Assembly (NCBI GenBank): GCA_016584495.1
Contig: WAID01000006.1
Coordinates: forward strand, 1-64,000
DNA length: 64,000 nt
DNA from: Celoporthe dispersa
Taxonomy: Eukaryota > Ascomycota > Sordariomycetes > Diaporthales > Cryphonectriaceae
Reading direction: 5' to 3'
The translations under genes and the position numbers were made by a program. The notes under the pieces are model-generated. The model saw nothing but the letters and a program-made list of their open reading frames with translations, did no database searches and was not told the DNA's origin. Numbering within the stretch: the stretch's first letter is position 1; every line of letters starts with the position of its first letter. Of the stretch, positions 24,225-34,778 are shown in pieces.

Positions 24225-26038
24225 ATGGCCCCCAATCAGTTTTTGCAAGACTTCAGCCCGCGGGACATCCATTCGCTTCTGGGTGCTGGTGCAATACTCT
24301 GTTCACTATTACTTTGTTGGCGATTCTGGAAGTTCACGCTCCTACCCATCTTCAGGCCTCACGATCCGAAGGTATTGCCGTACTGGGTGCCGTTTATCGG
24401 TAAGTGCTCTATCACCCGATCCTGACAGGGTTGCAGTCCGGCGACAACTCCATAAAAACATAACTAAGTCTGACTATTCGTAAGGCCATACATGGGCCTT
24501 TATTCAGAATCCAGAAGCCCTCATCAATAATGCATTGTACATTATCTAGATCCCTGGTTGGGGGAGTGTGGCCTCTAGACTGATTATGACACAGTCAATA
24601 CTTTGGGAGCAATGACCCTTTTGCTCTCGTTGTGGCAGGTCGCAGGACTGTCATCATTCGAGATGAGCAAGATGTGACGACCATTTGGCGGAACACGAAA
24701 GATCTCTCTATTGACCCATTCGTGGTGGGCGTGTTCAATGCCTTTGGCCTCACAAAGGTTGCGTTATATAAACTTCTGGCAGATCCCCGTAAAGAGATCC
24801 ACGGAGAAGCCAGGACAAAGTCTTTGCTGATCACTGCCAATCCACTTAACAAGCCTTTCAAGGACTTGGAGCGTGAGTGGTATGTGTCACAGCTTATAGC
24901 ACCGGACCCTTTACAGATCCTCTTGGGCAAGTACAACGGCTATTTGAGCGAGTCGCTGGTATGGGAGGCTCTTTCATCTGCCTATGTACTGTCTTCAGGA
25001 TCCGGAGTTCAGGAGTCAAAAGCTGTGTCACTCCAACGTTTCTGCAGGCATACTGTCGCGCACTGTAGTGTGAGTACGTTCTTCGGTCGGAAGTTGCTAC
25101 AGGTGGCACCAGATTTCACGAAGGACTATCAGGATTTCGAAAAGCATAGTTGGAAGATATTCTACCGGTTGCCCCGATTCCTGTCCAGGGATACTCACAG
25201 CGCAAAAAACAAAGCCGTCGACGGGCTAGTCCGGTATTTGAGTCTTCCAAGAGAGGAACGTGATGAAATGGCATGGATTTTCCAGACAAACACCGCGGAG
25301 CTTCACAATCTCAATGTCGGGATCAGAGACATAGCTGGATTTGTCATGGTCATTATATGGGCGTGAGTTTGTTTTGCCCCGATTGAGGCCTACTGAAGCT
25401 GGGAAAGCTAACCGCGGCTTAACTACAGTATCAACAATAACGCACACAAGGTTGCTTTCTGGATATTCGCCCATCTCGTTCATAATCCATCATATCTTGC
25501 CACTGTCCGCGGTGAGATAGATGCGGCCTTCTCGGCGGCACACAGTAACCCCGACATGGATGTCTTGGTGAACGCTTGCCCTCATCTCGACGGTATTTGG
25601 TACGAAGCAATGCGTTTGTACAATGCAACGTCTGCGATCCGCGAGGCAAAGTCGCCGTGCAAAGTCGGGGGAAAGTCCATACATGTAGGAGATCAGCTGG
25701 TAGCTCCATTCCGACAATTCCACACGAACCCCAGAATTTTCGGTGCGGACGCACGGGTCTTCCGCCCGGAAAGGTTCGTTGAAGACAAGGGATTGGCGCG
25801 GAAGAAGGGTTATTCTCCATTTGGCGGTGGACACACTTACTGTCCTGGTCGGCTGTTTGCACAACGAGAAATTTACCTCTTTGTTGCGGTCGTGTTGTGG
25901 AGGTTCGACCTCGAACTACCAACGCGCAAAGACAGCCAAAGAATGCCCCAGGCTGATCATGAAACCCCGTCTCCCGCGGCGATGAGTCCGGATGAGGATG
26001 TCATTGTCAATCTGCGTCCGAGGGTGCACAAGTGTTAG
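24225..26038 (+). CDS. Cytochrome P450 with CYP7/CYP8-like I-helix
   Basis: Four exons: 24225-24399, 24485-24536, 24595-25362, 25429-26038, giving 534 residues with no frame problem. The second exon is a 52-nt micro-exon. An N-terminal membrane helix is followed by PKVLPYWVPFIG. The oxygen-binding I-helix does not show the usual AGxD/ET; it reads WAINNNAHKVAFW, the WA..N...A.FW layout of the CYP7/CYP8 group (cholesterol 7-alpha-hydroxylase, prostacyclin synthase). The K-helix has EAMR. The heme loop is FGGGHTYCPGR with Cys near 470. In this group some members isomerise rather than hydroxylate. Its position next to the diterpene synthase set suggests a tailoring step. Substrate unknown. Confidence 0.88.
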
Positions 26039-26617
26039 GCAGCATGCATTGTGCGACTCCTAAGGCGGATGAGGAAGCTACAAATAGTACACGAGTAGCA
26101 CAAGTTAGCACTTTCGAATAACAAGGCAGAGAGTTCATTTGCAAGACGAGACGGTAATACCTACCCCAGGTGACCAGCGCGCGAAAGGGGCTAATACGTA
26201 TGTCATGCAAGTTGGTACATTGTTGGGATGGTACGGACAGACACGTAACCCATGTCTAGTTTTTTCCGCCACACCTCCCGGGCTGGGGGCCAAACCCTTC
26301 GACAGATGCTTTCACACACTGTGCGAGGTCGTACAGTCATGGAATATCCACAAAGGAGTTAGCGCTTGCTGTCTGTGTCTACCCAGATTTCATTTGCAAG
26401 TGGTTGGGGAGTGGCATTTGGGCCCTTCGCAATGGACATGGAACTTTTGCAACCCAAGCCCCCGGCGGCAACTTCTCCATGCTCCTCCCCTAGGCCCAGG
26501 CTCGTTCCCTCACATATATGCTTGCCTTGCCTGTCCATTCACCAGAATACTCTCCAAAGCTACTGCCTAAAAAGTCTCAGCAACACTATCAGAACAATCT
26601 TCATATCTGCCTTACTC
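26039..26617. other. Intergenic region upstream of the DHA2 exporter
   Basis: The exporter frame stays open upstream of its ATG to 26,366, but that extension has no ATG start and no family similarity, so I treat it as 5' untranslated or promoter sequence. Nothing else recognised. Confidence 0.5.
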
Positions 26618-28264
26618 ATGGCGGAAGAAACTAAGCCAGAATCGCCGGTTCCCGGTGCCAGTCAAGAGCCTGTCGAAGCAGGACAACAGGCCCCCAAGCG
26701 ACTCACTTTCTACTTGGTATTCCTTGGTCTCTGTCTCGCCGGGTTCGTTAGTGCTACGGACGCTACCATCATCTTTACTGCTCTGCCAACTATTTCGAAG
26801 GACCTTGGTGCCAACGGAGACACGATATACATTTGGCTCGGCAATGCTTACGTCTTCTCGTCCACGGCCACAATGCCTCTCTATGGGCAACTTGCCAACA
26901 TATTCGGCCGGCGAAATCCCATGCTTGTGTCAGTGGCTCTTTTTGCACTAGGCAGTGGTATTGCTGGCGGTGCGCACACTCCGGCAATGTTTATTGCTGG
27001 TCGCTTAGTGCAAGGACTAGGCGCCGGCGGCATGGTGATGCTCCAGGACCTCATCGTCTGCGATCTACTACCGTTAAGAGAGCGCAGCCAGTACCTTGGT
27101 ATCGTGCTCGCCGCATGCGCGGTCGGCAGTCTCGTAGGGCCTGTCATCGGCGGTGCAATCGTGACGCGCACAACCTGGAGATGGGCATTTTGGATCAATC
27201 TGCCCGTGTGCGCCTTGACGCTGGCAGTCATGGTCCCTTTTCTTCGCCTGCAATGGAAAAGGTCACCTTCTTGGTTGCACTCATTGGCCCGCATCGATTA
27301 TCTGGGCAATACAATTTTTGTCGGATCTATCGCAGCTATTTTGATTGGCCTTGTTCAGGGGGGGTCGGTGTTTCCGTGGGGTTCATGGCACACGATTGTG
27401 CCTCTCGTGGTTGGATTCATCGGATGGGCCGTGTTCTTCGTCCAACAAGGCTTTTGCCGGGAGCCCACAATGCCTCTACGTCTGTTTACGCATCGCACCT
27501 CCGCCGTTGTCTACCTACAAGACTTCGCCGTCTCCGTCCTCCTCGAGTGGTGCATCTATGTGCTGCCTCTCTACTTTCAGTCGGAACTTGGCGCCACAGC
27601 GCTCGATTCGGGTATCAATCTCTTGCCCATCAACGCCTTTATGATTCCCACTGGCGCTGTTGCTGGAGCTCTGCTCACTAAGGTCGGACGCTACAAGCCG
27701 CTCCACTGGGTCGGCTTTGCCGTGCTTGCTGTCTCCTGCGGTCTTCTCTCCACAATGTCCTCATCCACTAGCACCGTTGCTTGGGCGTGGTTTGAGATTC
27801 TGGCTGGCATTGGCATCGGATTTCCCCTCACAACCCAGTTACCCGCAATCCAGGCCGTATTGACCGAGGCCGACACTGCAATTTCTACCAGCACTTACTC
27901 TTTCATCCGGTCTTTCGGTTTCGTCTGGGGAGCCACAATCCCGTCAATTGTGTTCAACAGCCGTATAAATGCCGGGCTCGTAGGAATCGATGATCTCAGT
28001 GTCCGGAAGTCCCTCGCGGACGGAGGCGCGTACAGCTACGCGCTCAATGTGAGATATTTGACGGGGGAAACACTACGACAAACGCTTCATGTGTACAAGG
28101 AGGCAATACGCGTCGTCTGGTTTGTGGGACTTGCATTCGCATTGTTGGGCTTCCTGCTGGTATTTGCTGAGAATCATGTTGATATGAGGGTTACTCTGGA
28201 CACTGAATTCGGATTGCAACGGCAAGAAACGATTAATACAAGTAATACAAAGGAGGTAGTATAG
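26618..28264 (+). CDS. MFS drug:H+ antiporter, DHA2 family (14 helices)
   Basis: An intronless 548-residue exporter of the plasma membrane. It has a hydrophilic N-terminus (about 35 residues) and then helix 1 with FVSATDATIIFTALPTI, the DHA motif that carries an acidic residue in the membrane. Motif A region is GQLANIFGRR, followed by GRLVQGLGAGG and the antiporter motif C region GSLVGPVIGGAI. Then WRWAFWINLPV and a long series of helices to about 530. Start chosen at the ATG immediately before AEETKPE; upstream codons are not conserved-looking. In a metabolite cluster this type usually exports the product and gives self-protection. No frameshift or missing motif. Confidence 0.92.
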   Translation: MAEETKPESPVPGASQEPVEAGQQAPKRLTFYLVFLGLCLAGFVSATDATIIFTALPTISKDLGANGDTIYIWLGNAYVFSSTATMPLYGQLANIFGRRNPMLVSVALFALGSGIAGGAHTPAMFIAGRLVQGLGAGGMVMLQDLIVCDLLPLRERSQYLGIVLAACAVGSLVGPVIGGAIVTRTTWRWAFWINLPVCALTLAVMVPFLRLQWKRSPSWLHSLARIDYLGNTIFVGSIAAILIGLVQGGSVFPWGSWHTIVPLVVGFIGWAVFFVQQGFCREPTMPLRLFTHRTSAVVYLQDFAVSVLLEWCIYVLPLYFQSELGATALDSGINLLPINAFMIPTGAVAGALLTKVGRYKPLHWVGFAVLAVSCGLLSTMSSSTSTVAWAWFEILAGIGIGFPLTTQLPAIQAVLTEADTAISTSTYSFIRSFGFVWGATIPSIVFNSRINAGLVGIDDLSVRKSLADGGAYSYALNVRYLTGETLRQTLHVYKEAIRVVWFVGLAFALLGFLLVFAENHVDMRVTLDTEFGLQRQETINTSNTKEVV

Positions 28265-28454
28265 GATGGAAGTGCTTAAAAAGAATAGAAGCTGAGTTGC
28301 TTCTATTACTTCGATTGCCCTGTGTAATGAGCACTGCTGTACAACTAGGGTCTAGCAAGTACACAAAGGGTTTATGCTAACAAGGGCGATATCGAAGTAT
28401 TATCCAAAATGAATATTAGAGATGTTCTTAGAATCTCTGCATTATGTCACTAGC

Positions 28455-28565
28455 TGTCAGGGTAAAAGGGGTTACAGTGAGGTGAAAGGGTGTGAGCTGC
28501 TCCCAAGCTGCTTGTTCAATTGCAAGAGGACTACTGAACCTGTCTTCCCTCTCTTCTTGCCCCCT
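28455..28565. repeat. LTR-like repeat B, copy 1 (TGTCAGGGTAAAAGGG)
   Basis: Matches 50,835-50,945 in the same orientation, starting with TGTCAGGGTAAAAGGG and sharing AAGCTGCTT and ACTACTGAA at equal spacing. It begins TG and resembles the 5' part of LTRs of fungal copia-like elements. It lies about 300 bp upstream of the truncated PKS relic. Confidence 0.6.
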
Positions 28566-28876
28566 TATCGCTATTGCAGTGTTGCGCTCATCTGATATGG
28601 AGAAGTACAAGGATTGGCTCAAACAGAACCGTCCGGAATCCTTCAAGAATCTCGATGCTGTTGGAAATTTGTGATATTTCCCAAAAAGGAAGAGTGATGA
28701 TAGAGGATTGAAAGTGTACTGTATTGAATGCGTTGGATAGCTTAGAAAGCTTGCTATCTTTCTATAGAATAGGTCCAGAAGAAGGAAATCTATCGATATA
28801 TATAATCGATAGATTTAGGGTATATTTAAAGAATTATTCCCTTCTGTTCCAGGTTCCATACAAATTAGCTGGCATA

Positions 28877-31800
28877 ATGAACATCCGAGAATCCTCTCTT
28901 ATGCGCATTAATCATCTTGTTTCGACAGATGCTACATTATTGAGAGAAAAATTGGAAGCCGTCACGAAAGCGCTCCATGACACCCCGGGAGCCTGTGCAG
29001 CTGAGGCCATCAACAGTGTGTGTCATAACATAGAAGGCCTTTTTAAGGACGATGCGGTAGCTATCCAAAACCTTCACCGTGATGACATCTCGGGAAAGTT
29101 AACAGACTGCTGAATAGATTGGACAGCTCGAAATTCCTAAAGTCTCTGGGACATACCAAACCAAACTTGCGAGTCCTTGAGCTCAACGCGCAATCAACCG
29201 CAACAACCGCTGAATTCCTGCGACACCTGAGTCGTCTAGACGGCCAAATTCTATACTCATGCTTTGTCTCTACCTGCTCATCGCGGTAAGCCGTCGACAA
29301 GGTTCTAGAACGTTTCGAAGGAACGCCCGGCTTCGAGGCCACATCACTGGACAGCAGCAGGAACCCTGCCGGCCAGGGTCTTGCAGAACGCCAATTTGAT
29401 CTGGTCATTACGACAGGGATCCATAGCTTCTCCAGCCAGAAGAAGAGCCTCGCAATCGCACTCCAGCTCCTAGCTCCCAACGGCCATCTCCCCTTCCAAG
29501 CGCCAAAGACCGACGTGAAATGGATCAAATACGTTCTTGGCACAAAGTCACCGTGGTTATGGAATGGAGATAACGTGTACCCAGATCCAGTGATGCAAGA
29601 TGGGCTGATTTGCTGAGTGATATTGGCTTTGATCGAGCCATCACTACTATATCTAACTCACCTAACCAATGCTATTTTGGCAGCATGATAGTAGCCAGGG
29701 CAAAGCCAGCGGTGACGCGACCTAAGCTCGTGACGCTCATGGATGGCGCGAAGACGGCCAAGCCATCCCGTTTCGCCTCGATTTTGCAAACCCTTGGGTC
29801 TTCGGTGATATCATGCAGTCACAAGCAGTCACCGCCTCCGGGACAAGACATTGTTGTCTTGCTAAATGGAAGCGCTCCTCTTCTGAGTAGTATGGATGCG
29901 GACCGTTTTGAATGGCTCAAGAGCCTAGTGAGTGAGGCGAGCAACAATGGCAGCGGGATTCTTTGGGTAACTAAGTCATGTTCAGCGTGGTGCGATGAGC
30001 CTGAATATGCATCACTCCTGGGCTTTGCCCGAGCATTGAGGCAGGAGATGGTCTTGAAATTCGCCACTTGCGAAGGTCTTTACTAAATTTCAAAGCAGAG
30101 AGACAGAAGCGCTTAATGATTTGGGGCCGGACTTCGAATACTCCATCCGTGACAAAGTCACCAGAGTTCATCGAATATTTCCCTTCGCAGTCGATGCGGA
30201 AACTCACAATGGAGAGAAGAGTGAGGAAGCAGCGCTTACTATCGGTCGGGCAGGCCGAGTGGAGACGTTGCACTGGGCTGCAATATCCACGTTAGCGCCT
30301 CAAGGGAAAGAAGTCGAACTCGAGATACACGCAGCAGGACTCAACTTTCGTGTAAGTCATCTATATTTGGGAGAGCTGAGATCTATTGTCTTGCGACCAG
30401 ACCTAACAACATATAGGACGTGCTTTTGTCGATGGGTCTTGTCAAAACCGCTGAAGCATCTTTTGGCTTCGAGGTAGCAGGAGTCGTGCGTCGAATCGGC
30501 CCGGATGTAACGATTGTTGGCATTGGAGAACGCGTTCTTCCAGCTTGTAAGCGAGGTCTTGCCACGGTGACAACAGTAAGCGAGGATGCATGTGAGAGGC
30601 TACCAGACAATCTGAGTTTCTCAGAAGGTGCTTCCATGCCGGTTGTATATACGACTGCGATCCACTGTCTCAACCATATTGGAAACTTGCAAGAGGGACA
30701 GGTGAGCTCATCTCTTCTTGTTACATTGCTTTTGCCTATTTTACGCAGAGCTGACATACCTTCCAGTCCATCCTTATTCACAGTGGGGCCGGGGGTTGGC
30801 CTTGCAGCGATACAGATAGCCCGCATGATCGGAGCTCAGATCTACGTCACCGTCAGTAGTGAGGAAAAAGTTCATTACCTCATGGAGACATTTGGTATTC
30901 CGCGCAACCATATCTTCAATTCGAGAAATCTGAACTTTGCCGATGATCTCTTGAGAGAGACTGGAGGTGTAGGAGCAGATCTGGTGCTGAATTCTCTTGG
31001 AGGAGAGAGCCTCCATGTGACATGGCGACGCTGCGTTGCGAAATGGGGCACCATGGTGGAGATCGGCAAGAGGGATTTGCTTGAGATGGGAAAGCGTGAT
31101 ATGGATGTGTTCCTCGCCAATCGAAGCTATCGTTGCGTGGACATGCACCAGATGGGCATTGAGCGTCCTGATATCACCAAGAGGTAAAGACTATGCCTCA
31201 GTGCCTCCCCACGCTCAACCTTGAAATGCAGTGTTAACATCCTTGACGCAGATTATTACGATCTATGATGGACTATTTCCGTCGGGGCTTCATTAAGCCA
31301 ATCCGCATCGCTGAGCTAGTGAAGGCTATCAATGTTACGGAAGCGATTCGATACATGCAACAAGGGATACACATCGGCAAGTTTATTGTCCAGATCCAAG
31401 ATACCCAAAAAGATTTGCATTTAGGAGATGCTGTAATATCGACCTTGGAAACGGATATTAACCTAGGCGGCAGTGCTTCATACCTATTGGTAGGTGGACT
31501 CGGCGGGCTCGGAAGAGCAATCTCGCTATGGCTGGTGGAGCACGGGGCTCAGCACCTTGCGTTCCTGTCTCGAAGTGCTGGGAGGAATGAACATGATCAG
31601 GACTTTTCCCGAGAGCTAGAAAGCATGGGATGCTCTATTCAACTGATTCGGGGCGACGTCACCAACGTTGACGATGTGGAATAAGCCATCAAAAAGACTC
31701 AGTCGAACGTCCCCTTGAAGGGTATCATCCAGTTGTCGATGGTTCTCCGGGACCAGGCATTCTCTTGGATGACATTCGAGGAGTGGAACGATGCCAGAAG

Positions 31801-32632
31801 ACCCAAGACGGAGGGCACCTGGAACTTGCACAACGTCTCTCTTGCTCAAAGGATCAAGCTTGACTTCTTCCTTCTCTTCAGTTCCGTGTCTGGCGTGCTG
31901 GGCCAGCCTGGGGAAGCAAATTACGCCAGCGCGAACAGTTTTCTGGACGCGTTCGTGCAGTACCGCAGGATCCTAGGCCTCCCATGCACAGATATCGATC
32001 TTGGTGCGGTTGAAGATACAGGATATCTTACCAAGAACCAAGACCTCTTGCGGGAGATGCAGGGGATGGGCTGGCGAACGGTCCGTTAAGTAGAGCTACT
32101 AAGAGCCATGGGGATAAGCCTTTACCCGCCGCCTATGGATGTGGCCAGCGACGGCATCATCACGAACAAGGACCGCTTCATGCTGGGAATCACACCTACT
32201 ATTCCCCTGAGCAACCCCGAGAGTAGCGCGCGGCTTCGCCGTGATATTCGCATGGCAGTCTACCACAATGACCAAGCAGCCACGAATAGAGGGTCAGACG
32301 ATGGGACTGGCAATACGATGACAGACTTCTTGGGGCGCGCAAGAGCCGATCCGGCGAAGGAGCTGGGTCAGAATGCAGACGCGGCTGGGCGTCTGCTTGC
32401 CCATGAAATTGGTGTTCGTCTATTCGCACTGCTACTTCGCAGTGATGAGGAGGTCAGTATCACAAAGTCTTTGCTTGAACTTGGTTTGGACTCTCTTGTA
32501 GCTATTGAGCTGCGCGCGTGGTGGAAAGGCACGTTCGGTTTCGACATTACTGTGCTGGAGATGTCAGGAATTGGCACGCTGGAAGCGATGGGCCGGCGTG
32601 CCGTGGAGGGATTAAGGGCATTATACGAGTGA
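28877..32632 (+). pseudogene. 5'-truncated highly reducing PKS relic (MT remnant, ER, KR, ACP)
   Basis: The ketosynthase, acyltransferase and dehydratase domains are absent. What remains, in order: a methyltransferase-region remnant (28,877-29,590, including FDLVITTGIH), a structural linker (29,610-30,240), an enoyl reductase starting GRAGRVETLHW (30,241-31,430), a ketoreductase with VGGLGGLGRAISLWL and the catalytic GEANYASANSF (31,480-32,080), and an acyl carrier domain with LGLDSL near 32,485. Breaks: frameshift near 29,105, TAA at 29,287, frameshift near 29,615, one base missing in the run of G at 30,791-30,795 (NADPH loop), TAA at 31,682 and TAA at 32,087. Canonical introns survive (for example after LNFR at 30,352). 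It follows an AT-rich patch and an LTR-like repeat, so a transposon-linked deletion of the 5' half is likely. Confidence 0.85.
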
Positions 32633-32635
32633 TAT

Positions 32636-33654
32636 TGTTACGGTGGCCAAGGCTATCAACCTCAGGACATGAAATATAAATGCTATAGGCTATCCAGCAA
32701 ACAGGTTACAAAATAGGTCAGGAGCAACAAGAACGAGTTATTAGGACCTAGCATCCCTAGGTATTATTCTCCGAAGATTTGGCCCAAATCGCTCATACAA
32801 CATGGAAAATGTGACACGAGCTTTCCGGCTACATCGAGTTAGGCTACAAAAGAATAATACGCAGTTTTAGCGCATAATATAACATAATGTGAACTTAGTG
32901 GCTCGTGTACAGAAATGCTGCGCTGAAATTATAGCAGATTATGATATATTCTGGCTTTAATCTATATACGCATCAAGTTCCTGCTATAAAGTGAATATGA
33001 CCTGTGAGCGCGAAAGCGGGCAGGTTAGGGAATATGCAGCACTTAAGCTTAACCGGGCGTCCAACGCAGCTAATCTTATATTTTAAATTTCACATGTTTT
33101 ATTCCACGCTTCCCCGTAATTGTATGCGACTCTTGGAAGCTCCACTTCAGCCTTGCTCTATATTCCTTTTATCCTTTCCTACATACAACGCAAAACTTGA
33201 TCGACTTCTCTGTAGCAAATTAGCGCAGTATGCGTATCGTCTCTGTCAGCTCTATGTCGTCGGTCATTAGCTACGCTCTCACAGGCTCCACAGCTGGCCG
33301 CAGAGCGGATTCTCGTCTCCGCCCAACGAGAGTCTGGCCAGGTTGGTGGATCCACACGCAATAATGGACATGCGTGGGCTGATCAACCTTGGACCCTGCA
33401 AAGTGTCATCCTTCAGGGTTCGGCCTTACCTCAGTCCTTCGTGTCCAACCGGACTTTGAGTACTCCGAGCAAGAACTGCACGCGCTCGCCTATGAACTAT
33501 CTAGGCTTTTGAGGCAATCGCAAAAAGGGATATACATAAAGCAGTACTCATTCTCCTGAACAGATGTCAAATGCAGCCGATCATTGCAATCAATACTTCT
33601 CACTAGCCAGAGGCTCGATAGTCTTGAAACTCATCATGTTTCCCTCAGCTCCCA
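32636..33654. other. Relic-rich gap after the PKS
   Basis: No intact gene. A coherent short frame near 33,446-33,510 reads as acidic helical peptide, and GC content rises after 33,260, so an unidentified gene fragment may be present. I do not recognise it. Confidence 0.4.
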
Positions 33655-33660
33655 AACTTA

Positions 33661-33880
33661 CAGGACAAAACCTACGATATTGCGTCCACCCCCACCGATA
33701 GCGTTGGCCCTGAGGTGATAGATGCCGCGCTCGCCGTTCTAAGCTCCCTGTCAGAGACTCTAGGCATTTTCGGGCCCGACTTCAGAGCTTACGACTAGAG
33801 CACAGAGACCTATAAGAAGACATGCAAATATGTCCCCGATGGTGGTCCCGAGGAGGTAAAGAAGGACTCGGAGCAGGTAC
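33661..33880 (+). pseudogene. Fragment of isopropylmalate/tartrate dehydrogenase-like gene
   Basis: One frame reads YDIASTPTDSVGPEVIDAAL and then a helical stretch. That is the N-terminus of the beta-decarboxylating dehydrogenase family (GDGIGPEV with the glycines changed to TDSVGPEV). It continues through STETYKKTCKYVPDGG after an in-frame TAG at about 33,796, where relatives have Trp (DWS). This fits a TGG>TAG change. The rest of the enzyme, including the catalytic Lys and Asp region, is not detectable. A dead first-exon fragment. Confidence 0.65.
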
Positions 33881-34778
33881 GCGTGACCTTGAACACCTCA
33901 TAGCCTTGTAGTTATGAATGCGTTGCTGCATCTGCTTAACTTTTCTCCGACAGAGGGGCATAAGGCGCCTGCATTTGTGCAGTTGGTCTGGTATTAGCGG
34001 AAACACTATGTCAGTGGTAGTGGGTCCGGACAAAGCATCAGCCGGAGCGTTTGTGGCTGGTCTTGTCGAGTGCCAGACCAAGGCTGAATAGTTTATAAGT
34101 TGTGGGAAATGGGGCTCTTAAGGTCAGGTGCAATTACATCGTCGCGGGGCCGATGCACTACTTTCGTAATCACCCGACTGTGGGCGGATGTGCAGAGCTT
34201 GACTTGGGCAAAGATAGAGGTCCAAGACACTGCTTGATACTTTTGACCACGGCACTTGCCCAGTACGCTTCTTGGTAGCACCCAAACTCATGACTACGTG
34301 CTTCGTGCTCGGAATTCCCCATCTTCAATTCGTCGATCGCCTACGGGCCTACGGTAGATACGCGGCAATTGGCAGTTGGTAGCGCTCTTCCCAGTAGAAC
34401 GATTGTTGGACCACATCATTCTGTGCCTGTCTGGCGCCCTACAAGAAAAAACTTGGTCGGCACCATCGTTGCATGCCGCCACCGGCCACTCCGTGTCTGC
34501 AGAACCACATGCGCAGACTCAAGAGGTCCGTTATGACGAAGGATATCGATCCGGGGTCTCCACGCACTCCCCGGAAACTGTTTGTTGCGGAGCATGCGGG
34601 GTGTCTTTATGGGGTGATGGGACAATGGGGCGACAGGGCGACGGGGGTTTCGCTGCCAACAAAAATTCGCTATGCAGGATTTCTCGTAGTATATGAGTGC
34701 TCCAGGTCCAGCCCTCATTTTTCTCCCATTGCTATACAGCATTCTTCCACCCTTTTTCTCTTTCAGCCGGCTGTCGTC
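33881..34778. other. Gap upstream of the sugar transporter
   Basis: No intact gene. The stretch to about 34,300 may contain scrambled remains of the dehydrogenase gene. The part nearest 34,778 should hold the transporter promoter; a pyrimidine tract ending in ttttctctttcag (34,753-34,765) could be the end of a 5' UTR intron. Confidence 0.4.

Noticed and set aside
25431..25922. 163-codon minus-strand ORF opposite the second P450
   Set aside because: Arg/Pro/His-rich shadow of a coding exon whose plus-strand frame carries the heme loop.
26366..26617. 84-codon N-terminal extension of the DHA2 exporter
   Set aside because: It lacks an ATG at its beginning, is rich in Pro and Cys, and is unlike exporter N-termini. 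The ATG at 26,618 gives a normal-length protein.
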